A DNA stretch of 61,058 nucleotides from JBBQTU01 sp038213005 (GCA_038213005.1 JBBQTU010000002.1:1-61058), one strand, 5' to 3'. Counted from the stretch's first letter, positions 31,831-41,180 are shown. The notes: generated by a model from the sequence alone, not told the origin. Numbers and translations: made by a program.

Positions 31831-33201
31831 CTAGCGGTTTGTCTCGATCAGCTTCACGCTGGCCCAGTACCCCGTTGCCGCGCTGTTTCCGGTGGCGCGC
31901 TGGATCAGTTGCAGGCGAGCCTCCTTGCCAGCGTACGGCCGGAGGCTCACCTTCACCTGCATCCATCCGTTCGGGGCGGTCTGATCATTGACGACCGTCC
32001 TGCTCTGCTCTTCTTCGTTGACGCGCACGACCAGTTCCCATTCGCCCTTGGGTGGATGGCCTGCTTCGACCGCGAGGTCTGTCCACTTGTCCTTGCTCAA
32101 CTGGCGGGTCGTCTGCAGGCGGCAGGGGATATCCGCCGACAGCGGGGCGGTGACATAGACGTTCCGGCGTTCCTGCATACGTGGCTGGAGCCCGACGCTG
32201 CCAGACTCGCCGCAGTTGTCGACGAACCAGTAAGGTTCAAAGAGGTTCAGCGATCTCTGAAGTCGGTGGTCGAACATCTGCTGGCCGAATGAGCGCTGCT
32301 GATGCGTCGTGTAAAGCTCCACGAACTGCTCGCCGGTGGCGCGGTCCTTTGGAGCCGCCTGCCCGCGACGATGCAGCAGCAGCCATTCGTAGAACGTCCT
32401 CTGGCTGTAAAACGCCCGCCAGATAAAGTGCTCGGCGTCAGGCACCGGCCCGTACACCACGTCAACACCGTTCTTGCGGAGGGCGTCGACCATGTGCGCT
32501 GAAGCCGGCTCGCTCTTGGGGTCCTTCATGCCCGAGAGAACGAGGCACGTGATCCCGGTGCCCGCCAGACGCTGGGCCGTCTGGTCGGCGTTGTACTCGC
32601 GCGAGACGATCGGCACGGTCACCGCGAACAGCCCTGGCTCTTCGGCCGCCAGCACCCAGCTTCCCTTGCCACCATCCGAGAACCCGCTGACATAAAGCCG
32701 AGACGGATCGACCGAGAAACGCTCGATGGCCGCGTGGACCAGGCGCAGCACGGTCTGCGCCATCCCCGGTGAATCCCACACCTTGTCACTGGGGCACTGC
32801 GGCGTCAGGATGATCATGGGCAGCCACTTGCCCAGTTCCTCGCTCCGGCCGACCTCCAGCGGCGCTCCGACCGCCATGCCCATGCCCGGGTCGCGGCCGC
32901 GATCGCCCAGCCCGGCCAGGAACGTCAGCATCGGCCAGCGCCGATCGTCCTGCCCGTAGCCTTGCGGCAGGTAGATCGAAAAGGAGATATACCGGACCTG
33001 CCCGTCCTCCGTCCACGTGTAGATCAGCTTGTGAAAGCCGGGCGTGCGCGCCTCGGCCGACCCGCTGCCGTATGCGATGAAGCCGCTGGCCGACTGGCTG
33101 GTGGGCTGTGTCGCCGGCTGCGATGGCAACTCGGCCCAGACCATGGCGGGGCACAGTGCCAGTAGCACGCTGACACAGAGGTTAAGGCGGTGGCGAGTCA
33201 T
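31831..33201 (-). CDS. Secreted alpha/beta-hydrolase (esterase/PHB-depolymerase-like)
   Basis: A 456-residue protein with a signal peptide (cleavage near VWA-E, residue 23) and a Thr/Gln/Pro linker. Residues about 55-290 are an alpha/beta hydrolase: nucleophile Ser175 in SGFSDGGKG, probable acid Asp227 in SGMKDPKSE and His258 in PDAEHFIWRAF. This branch includes predicted secreted peptidases/feruloyl-esterase-like enzymes (COG4099 type). The C-terminal 150 residues are a separate beta-rich module, possibly substrate binding. The ATG overlaps the stop of rph as ATGA, so the two are translationally coupled, an unexpected pairing of RNA processing with a secreted enzyme. Confidence 0.8.
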   Translation of the reverse strand: MTRHRLNLCVSVLLALCPAMVWAELPSQPATQPTSQSASGFIAYGSGSAEARTPGFHKLIYTWTEDGQVRYISFSIYLPQGYGQDDRRWPMLTFLAGLGDRGRDPGMGMAVGAPLEVGRSEELGKWLPMIILTPQCPSDKVWDSPGMAQTVLRLVHAAIERFSVDPSRLYVSGFSDGGKGSWVLAAEEPGLFAVTVPIVSREYNADQTAQRLAGTGITCLVLSGMKDPKSEPASAHMVDALRKNGVDVVYGPVPDAEHFIWRAFYSQRTFYEWLLLHRRGQAAPKDRATGEQFVELYTTHQQRSFGQQMFDHRLQRSLNLFEPYWFVDNCGESGSVGLQPRMQERRNVYVTAPLSADIPCRLQTTRQLSKDKWTDLAVEAGHPPKGEWELVVRVNEEEQSRTVVNDQTAPNGWMQVKVSLRPYAGKEARLQLIQRATGNSAATGYWASVKLIETNR

Positions 33202-33974
33202 CTCTTCAGGCTATTGCGTTGTATCTCGTGAATCTCGCGGCACCCCTGGGTTGCCAGTTCCAGCATCCCCGTCAGGCTCTTCATGTCAAAGCCTGCACCA
33301 TTCTCGGCCGACCCCTGCACCTCGACGAACTTGCCCCCGACCGTGTATGCGATGTTCAGGTCGACGGCCGCGATCGAGTCATCTTCATATGCCAGGTCCA
33401 GGCGGATCTCGTCGCCGATGACCCCGACGCTGACGGCCGCGAGCTGGTCGATCAGCGCGTGGGCCGGATCATAAAACTTCGGGTCAAAGCGCGCCGGGAT
33501 GACCCCGTTCCGCCCCGGCATGGCCGGCGGCAGCGTGGGCGGGAGCTTGGCGATGGCATCCGCCAGGGCGACATAGGCCCCGCAGATCGAAGCCGTCCGC
33601 GTTCCGCCGTCAGCCTGCAGCACCTGGCAATCCAGGGCGATGGTATGCGGGCCGATTCTGGTCAGGTCGATGATCGCCCGCAGCGACCGGCCGATGATCC
33701 GCTGAATCTCGGTGCCGCGCGAGTCGGTGTGCCCCAGCTTGGGCCAGTCTTTGCGCTGCGGCGTGGAGGCCGGGAGCATCACATACTCCGCCGTGATCCA
33801 CCCGCCCGGGCGGTCATCCTTAAACCACGGCGGCACCTGCTGGGTGACCGATGCCGTGCAGAGCACGACGGTGTCCCCCTGGCTCCACAAGACCGACCCG
33901 GCCGGGGTCTTGGTAAAGTTGCGCTGAACAACGATCGGACGCAGTTGGTTATTGGATCGGTCATCGGCTCGCAT
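33198..33974 (-). CDS. rph: Ribonuclease PH
   Basis: A 258-residue phosphorolytic 3'-5' exoribonuclease that trims tRNA 3' ends. Family motifs include NQLRPIVVQRNFTKTPAGS, SQGDTVVLCTASV, GWITAEYVMLPASTPQR, GRSLRAIIDL and DCQVLQADGGTRTASICGA. The start at 33974 was chosen because homology begins there (MRADDRSNNQLRP) and a -10-like TATTAT sits 7 nt upstream. It is the first gene of a two-gene unit with the secreted hydrolase. Confidence 0.95.
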   Translation of the reverse strand: MRADDRSNNQLRPIVVQRNFTKTPAGSVLWSQGDTVVLCTASVTQQVPPWFKDDRPGGWITAEYVMLPASTPQRKDWPKLGHTDSRGTEIQRIIGRSLRAIIDLTRIGPHTIALDCQVLQADGGTRTASICGAYVALADAIAKLPPTLPPAMPGRNGVIPARFDPKFYDPAHALIDQLAAVSVGVIGDEIRLDLAYEDDSIAAVDLNIAYTVGGKFVEVQGSAENGAGFDMKSLTGMLELATQGCREIHEIQRNSLKR

Positions 33975-33981
33975 GGGGGGA

Positions 33982-33987
33982 ATAATA
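33982..33987 (-). promoter_or_regulatory. TATTAT -10-like box, 7 nt before the rph ATG
   Basis: On the minus strand TATTAT, TCCCCCC, ATG. TATATT overlaps it 2 nt further up. No purine-rich ribosome site exists in the gap, so leaderless translation is implied. Confidence 0.45.
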
Positions 33988-34098
33988 TAGCGGAGAGCGG
34001 ATGGCGGATAGCGGACGTTGGAGACGAAAGACTCCGGCCTGGGACCGCTGGGCGTTGCCGAGCCCTTCGCCGAAATCAGCAGAGCCATGCCAACATGC

Positions 34099-34127
34099 TT
34101 GAAGCAGAGGATACTGCGGAGTATATT
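34099..34127 (+). promoter_or_regulatory. Promoter of the DUF4258/Xre pair
   Basis: TTGAAG and TATATT with a 17-nt spacer; the -10 ends 10 nt before the ATG at 34138. The predicted start site leaves a leader of about three bases. Confidence 0.65.
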
Positions 34128-34137
34128 TATAAGGTAG

Positions 34138-34437
34138 ATGAGGCGTGGCAAGGATGAAACGCTGGCGTTGATCCGACAGTGTCTTGCGACAGATCGCTAT
34201 CGCATGACACTGCATTTTCGCTGGCGAATGGCTGAGCGAGGACTCGTCTGGGCCGATATCCTCGCCGTCGCGAGTGATCCTGGAGACGTACGTTGGGCCA
34301 GGCAGGATGAGTATGGGAGAGACAAGTGGATCGTTTGCGGGCAGGCTGGGGATGGACTGGGTGTGGAATTGGTTTGTGTGATGGATGTGGACGAGCAGGG
34401 GAACGTGGTCGTGCTGGTGACGATTTACACGCTGTGA
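34138..34437 (+). CDS. DUF4258 protein, possible toxin
   Basis: A 99-residue protein with the DUF4258 layout: an N-terminal helix, LHFRWRMAERGLVWADIL (the conserved His/Arg helix), then beta strands ending VVVLVTIYTL. DUF4258 proteins are distant relatives of RelE/BrnT-like toxins and are often encoded next to a YgiT-type zinc-finger/HTH antitoxin. Here the next gene, 8 nt downstream, encodes an Xre-type HTH protein, supporting a toxin-antitoxin reading, though toxicity is unproven. A second in-frame ATG lies 18 nt in. Confidence 0.7.
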   Translation: MRRGKDETLALIRQCLATDRYRMTLHFRWRMAERGLVWADILAVASDPGDVRWARQDEYGRDKWIVCGQAGDGLGVELVCVMDVDEQGNVVVLVTIYTL

Positions 34438-34445
34438 GGTGCAAG

Positions 34446-34871
34446 ATGGCCACCCTTCAGAAAAAGACATGGCGGCGCGGACGGCCGCGGGCGCAGCAGG
34501 TACAGCGCGCCGATGTGCCATGGGCGATGAAACTCCCAGGCGGACGAACGCTGGCCGTGGAGATTCCCGGACGATGGACCGCTGAGGATCGGGATGGCTC
34601 GACATTGCTGTTGCCCGACGCCGTGCGCTTTCTTGATCGTCTGCAGGTCCTCTTCTCCTGCCTCCGCACACCCCCAAGCCCAGGCTACATCACCGTATTG
34701 CGTGAGGCCCTCGGAATGACCCAAGCCGAGATGGCTCGCCAGGCAGGCGTCGGCAAACTCACTGTTTCCAAGTGGGAAATCGGTTTGCTCAGACCCAGCG
34801 CGACCTCTCTGCAGAAAATCGAAGCACTGCGGCAACGTGCTATCAAGGATGGCGTGGAATTGGCCGGATAG
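34446..34871 (+). CDS. Xre-family HTH protein, probable antitoxin partner of DUF4258
   Basis: A 141-residue protein. The basic N-terminus (KKTWRRGRPRAQQ) is followed by a novel middle region and a C-terminal helix-turn-helix (about residues 86-130): EALGMTQAEMARQAGVGKLT and VSKWEIGLLRPSATSL. The HTH resembles the C-terminal half of MqsA/YgiT-type antitoxins, but the N-terminal CxxC zinc finger of that family is missing; there is only one Cys, in LFSCLRTPP. GAGGTG precedes the ATG. It probably represses the shared promoter at 34099. Confidence 0.75.
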   Translation: MATLQKKTWRRGRPRAQQVQRADVPWAMKLPGGRTLAVEIPGRWTAEDRDGSTLLLPDAVRFLDRLQVLFSCLRTPPSPGYITVLREALGMTQAEMARQAGVGKLTVSKWEIGLLRPSATSLQKIEALRQRAIKDGVELAG

Positions 34872-35055
34872 CTGGGCGTCTGTCTTGGCTGCCAGGTGGC
34901 GGCCATTTCGCAGTTGTCGCACCGACGGTCGACGCAATCCGCCCGAATCGCCTCCGGCCCCTCTGCTCAGTTGCTACCGACCCTGCGTGCTTCCGCCACA
35001 CCTCGCCTTATGATGCCCGTATCTCGACATAGTCACCTCATCCTCGCTCGCACGA

Positions 35056-35253
35056 TGTGGCCAGTGCGGATCCTGGCTCACCGGCTTGCCACCGACCGGC
35101 CACTGCCCCAAGTGTGGTGCCGCTTACCATGACCAGCAGGTCATCCTCTGGGGCTGGGGCCGTGGTTCGCACAGCAGCTTAAACCCATTACCGACAGACC
35201 TTTACCATAATCCTAAAATGCCGCTTGAACAATCACCAGTCTCAAGCGTATAA
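35056..35253 (+). pseudogene. Zinc-ribbon protein remnant, apparently frameshifted
   Basis: A 65-codon open stretch reading CGQCGSWLTGLPPTGHCPKC and continuing Gly-Ala-Ala-Tyr: two CxxC pairs and the Leu-Pro-Pro-Thr-Gly turn typical of short planctomycete zinc ribbons. No start codon exists in this frame after the preceding stop, about 45 nt up. The neighbouring frame holds a plausible N-terminus (MMPVSRHSHLILAR) that ends in the wrong frame, so one indel near 35050 would restore a protein of about 80 residues. The tail overlaps a strong promoter (35225-35254). A sequencing error cannot be excluded. Confidence 0.5.
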
Positions 35254-35254
35254 T
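35225..35254 (+). promoter_or_regulatory. Strong consensus promoter upstream of a structured RNA
   Basis: TTGAAC, an 18-nt spacer and a perfect TATAAT, among the best sigma-70-type matches in the window. Predicted start near 35261. No ORF with a credible start follows within 500 nt; the next sequence is the structured segment 35261-35476. Confidence 0.7.
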
Positions 35255-35260
35255 TACCCT

Positions 35261-35476
35261 GAAGTGTGGCAGCCTTCCGCTGCTGGCTTTCAATCAGGCC
35301 GCAAGCCCGGCCGGTTGCTCTAAAATCCGAATACCGCACCTGTTCGCTGCATTGCAGCGAACGACAGTTTGAATCCATTGCCCGCTCGCCCGGTATTGCC
35401 CCCGTCGCAAGGAGCCGCTGGCCATTGCCTAATGTACCCTAACACTAGTCTGATAATGCCAGGTTGGCTGCCTTCC
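35261..35476 (+). ncRNA. Candidate structured small RNA, about 215 nt, rod-shaped
   Basis: Nested long-range pairings can be read by eye: GGCAGCC (35268-35274) with GGCTGCC (35466-35472), and GAA/TTC outside it; GGCCGGTTGCTC (35309-35320) with GGAGCCGCTGGCC (35411-35423); AATACCG (35330-35336) with CGGTATT (35391-35397); and an apical hairpin GTTCGCTGC-ATT-GCAGCGAAC (35342-35362). Ends that pair, with successive internal loops closing on a terminal hairpin, recall 6S RNA, but I could not match 6S consensus positions, and it could equally be a novel regulator or a leader of the glycosyltransferase gene 300 nt downstream. No T-tract terminator is visible. Confidence 0.55.
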
Positions 35477-35752
35477 AAAACCTCCCAGGCCTTCCACCCC
35501 CAACCCCATGCGCCAACACCACCTCCAACCCCCGCCCACAATGCGTTACGTTCTACGTTCCATGTTTTACGTTCTCATTCCCTCCCCAAAGAAACTTGCG
35601 CATCTGACCCCCCGGCTGCCGCGCAAGTCCTTATGCCACAACGTCTCGCGCTACCCCCCACCCCCTCCCCGAAAAACCCGCGCATCTGACCCGGCCAGAC
35701 CCTGCCCTGAGCCTTCCGACCCGCAGCCTTCCAAGTCCCACTCCTCCTCCTG
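35477..35752. other. Pyrimidine-rich intergenic stretch
   Basis: A C-rich plus strand with many CCC runs, holding the short repeat at 35545-35576. Open frames here lack start signals and homology; no gene assigned. Confidence 0.5.
35545..35576. repeat. Short ACGTTC-type iterated repeat
   Basis: GTTACGTTCTACGTTCCATG followed by TTTTACGTTCTC: three copies of a roughly 10-nt ACGTTC unit. Similar iterated 10-mers occur at 57282-57311 (TACGAA units) and 47309-47412 (GAATGCCGAATGA units). Confidence 0.6.
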
Positions 35753-35782
35753 TTGGGCTTGCCCGGCCCCGCTGGGTAGACT
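35753..35782 (+). promoter_or_regulatory. Promoter of the glycosyltransferase gene
   Basis: TTGGGC and TAGACT with an 18-nt spacer. The second ATG of the gene (35790) lies 7 nt past the -10, the usual transcription start distance, favouring a leaderless start there. Confidence 0.5.
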
Positions 35783-35789
35783 GATGACA

Positions 35790-37316
35790 ATGACCAGCCC
35801 TGCGGACAACCCCCGCCCCGCCGTCGCAACGCCCTGGCCGTTCCGCCCGAGCGTTGTGGTCGCCGTGCTATGCCTGCTGGCCGCCCTCCTGCGATTCCCC
35901 CAGATGCTCCAGAGCCTCTGGTACGATGAGATCGTCACCATCACCAACTCCATCTCCCAGCCGTGGGCCACCATCGTCGCCGGCCAATACTCCCCCAACA
36001 ACCACGTCCTCTATTCCCTGCTCGCCAAGGCCGTCGACCTGCTGGCCAGCGGCAGCGACCTCGCCCTGGCCGCCCGCATCCCATCCTTCCTCGCCGGCAT
36101 CGCGGCCGCCGTGGCGTTCGCCTGGCCACTGCTTCGTACCCGCCCGGGATATGCCCTGCTGCTTGGCCTCCTCCTCGCCATGCACCCCTGGGCAATCTCC
36201 TTCAGCGGCTGGGCAAGGGGATACGCCCTGCTGCTCACCCTCGCCATCGTCGCGACCGAGCTCCTCGCCCAGCGCAGAATCGGCTTGGCCTACGCCGCCA
36301 CATTGGTCGCCGCCATCTACACCCTCCCGCTGGCCATCGGCATCATCGTCGGCCACGGCGCTACCATGCTCCTGCCCGACTACCGCAAGGACTTGCGGCG
36401 ATGGCTCACCATCACCACAATCGCAATCGCCTGCGCGGGCCTGCTCTACCTCCCCTTCCTTGCCAGCGCCAACCAGTATTGGTCCTCGCCCGGCCAGCCC
36501 GGCACCACCTACGCCGCATTCATCCTCGGCAGTCTGCGCCACGCCATCGCCGGCGACGATCTGCCCAGCGACAACCTGCCAAGTGCTGTCTACCTGATCC
36601 TGTCGCTGTTCGTCTGCGCCGCCGGCGCCTGGCGATGGACCCAACTCCGCCCCGCCATCCTCACCTTCGCCGTCGCCCAGGCATTCGCCCTCCTCGTGCC
36701 GCTGCTGATCCCCTCGGCCGGCGAAGTCCGCGCCGCCCTCTGGGGCATCCCCCTCTTCTGCCTTGGCGCCTTCGGACTCCTGACTCTCCCGAGCAGACGT
36801 AGCCTGGGCAAATGGGCCGCCATCGGCGCGTGGGTCGCAATGTTCCTGTTCCTGGGCCTTCGCGACTACGACATCGCCACAGTCCCCGCCCAGCCGATCG
36901 CCGAGGCCTCGCAACTCGCCCGCTCAACCGCCACCCCTGCCGGCCACGTGATCGGCCTCTACATGGCCTCGCACGAAGCGCGAGCCGCCTACGGCGGAAT
37001 CGACACTGTCGCAATGACCCTGGACGCCCTGCAACAAGCCGAGGCCCGCGCCCCACAGCCACTTGTCGCAGTAACGTTCTACGAGTCCTTCATCCAGCGC
37101 GACCAGCCCGAATTGTGGCGTCACTTGCAAGAGCATTACACGCTCGTGCAACGATTGCCCGGCCGAATCTCACCGGCCGCCGTCTATCTTCGCCGACCAG
37201 ACCATCCAGAAGATCGTCGCCGAACGCTACTCCCGTTTCCTGCGCACGGATTTCATCCTTTAGACGATAGCGTCCAGCCTGTGCTACAATTCGCGGGCTG
37301 TGGTTCTGTCACTTGA
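35790..37316 (+). CDS. GT39/ArnT-like membrane glycosyltransferase
   Basis: A 508-residue integral membrane protein with about ten to twelve spans. Near the start of the first periplasmic loop is SLWYDEIVTI, the Asp-Glu motif of GT-C enzymes such as PMT (GT39) and ArnT (GT83), which transfer sugars from lipid-linked donors on the outer face of the membrane. A short soluble C-terminal domain ends the protein. The acceptor (protein, lipid or glycan) is unknown. An ATG at 35784 would add two residues but overlaps the promoter edge. Transcribed alone; the next gene starts 12 nt later and may be cotranscribed. Confidence 0.8.
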   Translation: MTSPADNPRPAVATPWPFRPSVVVAVLCLLAALLRFPQMLQSLWYDEIVTITNSISQPWATIVAGQYSPNNHVLYSLLAKAVDLLASGSDLALAARIPSFLAGIAAAVAFAWPLLRTRPGYALLLGLLLAMHPWAISFSGWARGYALLLTLAIVATELLAQRRIGLAYAATLVAAIYTLPLAIGIIVGHGATMLLPDYRKDLRRWLTITTIAIACAGLLYLPFLASANQYWSSPGQPGTTYAAFILGSLRHAIAGDDLPSDNLPSAVYLILSLFVCAAGAWRWTQLRPAILTFAVAQAFALLVPLLIPSAGEVRAALWGIPLFCLGAFGLLTLPSRRSLGKWAAIGAWVAMFLFLGLRDYDIATVPAQPIAEASQLARSTATPAGHVIGLYMASHEARAAYGGIDTVAMTLDALQQAEARAPQPLVAVTFYESFIQRDQPELWRHLQEHYTLVQRLPGRISPAAVYLRRPDHPEDRRRTLLPFPAHGFHPLDDSVQPVLQFAGCGSVT

Positions 37317-37328
37317 AAGGACACGCGT

Positions 37329-39239
37329 TTGAGTTCTGCTACGCCATCCTCGCTGAGCGCACGGTCCCTCGAAGAGGTCAACAAGACCGTCACCATCCCC
37401 GGCGGACCGTGGTGGCGGCGCATGTTCGCATTCGCCGGCCCGGCCTACATGGTCGCAGTGGGCTACATGGACCCGGGCAACTGGGCCACCGATATCGCCG
37501 CCGGCTCGCAGTTCGGCTACCGCCTGCTCTGGGTTCTGGTCATGGCCAACTTCATGGCCATCCTCCTCCAGACCCTCGCAGCCCGACTCGGCCTGGTCAC
37601 TGGCCGCGATCTCGCCCAGGCCTGCCGCGACAACTACAACCCCTTCGTCCGCTGGTGCCTGTTTATCCTGTGCGAAATCGCGATCGCTGCGTGCGACCTC
37701 GCCGAGGTCCTCGGCACCGCCATCGGCCTGCACCTGCTGACAGGTATCCCCATGATCTGGGGCGTCGCGATCACGGTATTGGATGTCCTGCTGCTCCTGG
37801 CGATGCATCGCTCGGGCATCCGCAGGCTCGAAGCGTTCATCATCTGCCTGATCGCCATGGTCGCCGCTTGCTTTGTGGTCGAGATGTTCCTGGCCAAACC
37901 ATCCATCTCCGGCATTGCCGCCGGGCTGATTCCCAGCGGCCTGAACCCCGAAGCACTCTATATCGCCATTGGCGTCCTGGGCGCCACGGTGATGCCGCAC
38001 AACCTCTATCTCCACTCGTCACTCGTGCAGAGCCGCAACGTCAACCGAACCAAGGCGGGCATTGCCCAGGGGACCCGATTTAATCTGATCGATTCCAGCA
38101 TCGCGCTCAACGCCGCTCTGTTTGTAAACGCCGGCATCCTGATCATGGCCGCCGCCGCACTGGGAGGCGTAAAGGTCGAAGGAATCATGGATGCCCACAA
38201 ACTGCTGGAGAATATCCTGGGCACATCCGTCGCGCCGATCCTCTTTGCCATCGCACTCATCGGCGCAGGCCAAAGCTCGACCATCACCGGCACCCTGGCC
38301 GGACAGATCACCATGGAAGGGTTCCTTCACTTCCGCATGCGCCCCTGGCTGCGGCGGTTGATCACTCGATCCCTCGCCATCATCCCCGCGATGGTGGTCA
38401 TCAGCATGACCGGCGACCACGGCACCGAGCAACTGCTCATCTTCAGCCAGGTGGTCCTGAGCCTCCAACTGCCCTTCGCGGTGGTGCCGCTTGTGAAATT
38501 CACCAGCAGCCGCAGAAAGATGAAGGACTTCGCCAACCGCTGGTGGCTGAAGATCCTCGCCTGGGCCATCGCCCTGGTCATCATCTCGCTCAACGGCAAA
38601 CTCGTCTACGACCAGTTCACCCAGTGGACCCACGACGCCGGCAAGTATGGATGGGTGGTCCTGGCAACTGCCGGCCCGCTGGTCCTGGGCCTGTTTGCCC
38701 TGCTGTTCTATCTCATTTTCTGCCCCGACACCGAACCCCAGGCCCCCGCCGCCGCCGAGGCCGGAAAAGTCATCGACGACGCCCTGGCCCAGGCCCAGGT
38801 ATTCCGACGCATCGGCGTCGCCCTGGAGGCCGCACAGACCGACTCGTTCATGCTCGCCGAAGCCATCGCCCTGGCCAAGATGCACGGCGCTCAACTGATC
38901 CTGCTTCACGTCGTCGAAGGCGTCGGCGGACAGGTCTTCGGCCCTTACAGCGACGACAATGAAGCCCGCCACGATGAGAGCTATCTCCATTCGCTGGCCG
39001 ACCGTCTGCGCCGCCCCGACGCCAAAATGCCCGACAACGTCATCCCCGTCCTGGGCTACGGAAACGTCCCGCAGGAAATCGTCCGCCTGGTCAAGGATGA
39101 ACGCATCGACATGCTCGTCATGGGCGGCCACGGCCACCATGCCGTCGGCGACGTCGTCCACGGCGAAACCATCGACGCCGTCCGCCACCGCGTAAAAGTG
39201 CCCGTACTCACCGTCAGGCCCAAGGCACCGCAAGCCTGA
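37329..39239 (+). CDS. mntH: Nramp-family Mn/Fe transporter fused to a UspA domain
   Basis: A 636-residue protein. Residues about 30-475 are an Nramp (MntH) proton-coupled divalent-metal importer with the metal-binding DPGN in helix 1 (Asp48) and Met-Pro-His (222-224) in helix 6. Residues about 490-632 form a universal stress protein domain with the ATP-loop pattern in MLVMGGHGHHAVGDVVHGET. The fusion suggests nucleotide- or stress-gated metal uptake (inference). The start is TTG, 8 nt behind GAAAGGAC; TACAAT about 45 nt upstream may be a -10. Convergent with the pseudouridine synthase gene, with no gap. Confidence 0.92.
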   Translation: MSSATPSSLSARSLEEVNKTVTIPGGPWWRRMFAFAGPAYMVAVGYMDPGNWATDIAAGSQFGYRLLWVLVMANFMAILLQTLAARLGLVTGRDLAQACRDNYNPFVRWCLFILCEIAIAACDLAEVLGTAIGLHLLTGIPMIWGVAITVLDVLLLLAMHRSGIRRLEAFIICLIAMVAACFVVEMFLAKPSISGIAAGLIPSGLNPEALYIAIGVLGATVMPHNLYLHSSLVQSRNVNRTKAGIAQGTRFNLIDSSIALNAALFVNAGILIMAAAALGGVKVEGIMDAHKLLENILGTSVAPILFAIALIGAGQSSTITGTLAGQITMEGFLHFRMRPWLRRLITRSLAIIPAMVVISMTGDHGTEQLLIFSQVVLSLQLPFAVVPLVKFTSSRRKMKDFANRWWLKILAWAIALVIISLNGKLVYDQFTQWTHDAGKYGWVVLATAGPLVLGLFALLFYLIFCPDTEPQAPAAAEAGKVIDDALAQAQVFRRIGVALEAAQTDSFMLAEAIALAKMHGAQLILLHVVEGVGGQVFGPYSDDNEARHDESYLHSLADRLRRPDAKMPDNVIPVLGYGNVPQEIVRLVKDERIDMLVMGGHGHHAVGDVVHGETIDAVRHRVKVPVLTVRPKAPQA

Positions 39240-39994
<755 letters not shown>

Positions 39995-40022
<28 letters not shown>

Positions 40023-41014
40023 TCCTGCAGTGCTGCCTTCACTCCGGGTTGATCCGGGTTGATCTCGATACTCTTCTGCCACAGGGCGATCGCGCGGTCC
40101 CGCGTGGGCATGTCCAATTCCATGCCGGCCTTGTACTGCTGGATCAGCACCATGGCGGCTTCATTCATTGCCGCGTAATACTTCGGGTTCTTCTGTACCG
40201 CAATGTCATATTCAGCCAGCGCCTCGGGAAGCTTGTTATCCATCGCCAGGGCGTCGCCCTTGCGCTTGTGGATATAAGGCGTCTCCTCAAGCTTCATCGC
40301 CTGGTCCAAGACCGCCATGGCCTCGCGCGGCTTATGCTGGGCCAGCAGGTTGTTGGCGTAATTCACCAGCGTGCCGGACTGAAACGGCGCGGCCTCCAGC
40401 GACTTGTGGTAGGCCGACTCGGCCAGCACATAGTCGCCGCGGGCGTCCAGGGCGGCCGCCAGATTCGCAAACGCCTCGGCCGACGTGGGATTCATCGTCG
40501 CCGCGATGTCGGTGTATTTCACGGCCTTGTCAGCATCGCCCAGTGCCAGATAAACCAGCCCCAGATTCATGTAGGCACCGAAGTTCTTCGGGGCCAGCTT
40601 GATCGCCGCCTGGTAGCTCCTTTCCGCATCACGCAGCCGCTGCAGCATCTGGTAGGAAACGCCCAGGTTGTATTCATGACCGGCGAAATACGGGTCCAGC
40701 CGGACCAAAACCTCATACTGCTCGGCCGCCGCCTGATAGTCGTTTCGATCTTTCTGTAGTCCGCCCAGCAGGATGCGCGGCATGATCAGTTGCGGATTGG
40801 CCTTGATGGCATCCTGCAGTTCGCGAATCGCATCATCCTTCTTGCCCGTCTGGTAGGCATAGACCCCCCGGACATACGTCTCGACCGCCTGATGCTGACT
40901 CGGTGCGCTCACGCCAGCCTGCTGGGCGCAGCCGACAAACGCCAGGACCGGCAGGCCCGCCAAGAGAAGAAGCAGCGATTTCCGCAGACGATAGGGATGC
41001 GTGATGATGCTCAT
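39995..41014 (-). CDS. TPR-repeat lipoprotein
   Basis: A 339-residue exported protein with the lipobox Phe-Val-Gly-Cys (Cys29) after a basic, hydrophobic signal. The mature part is almost entirely tetratricopeptide repeats, about eight units of 34 residues, such as NLGLVYLALGDADKAVKYTD and ALAEYDIAVQKNPKYYAAMN. It is a scaffold for protein-protein contacts at the inner face of the outer membrane or in the periplasm. It overlaps the pseudouridine synthase gene; there is no functional clue beyond that. Confidence 0.88.
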
Positions 41015-41180
41015 GGGTTATCTCGTCCGCCCATCATAAGTGTCTCCGGAGTCTGGTCAAAGACGCGCTGACACGTGTTGGGGCTGGCGGGCAGCACCCA
41101 CGTCCGTTCACGTGTCCTGGACGAGCACCTGCAGGTAGTCGTGATAGGCATACCTGAACCGCACCGGGCGCCACCGCCCA

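Noticed and set aside
35508..35783. 92-codon N-terminal extension of the glycosyltransferase frame
   Set aside because: His/Pro/Ser-rich translation of pyrimidine-rich intergenic DNA upstream of the promoter; the membrane protein proper starts at 35784/35790.
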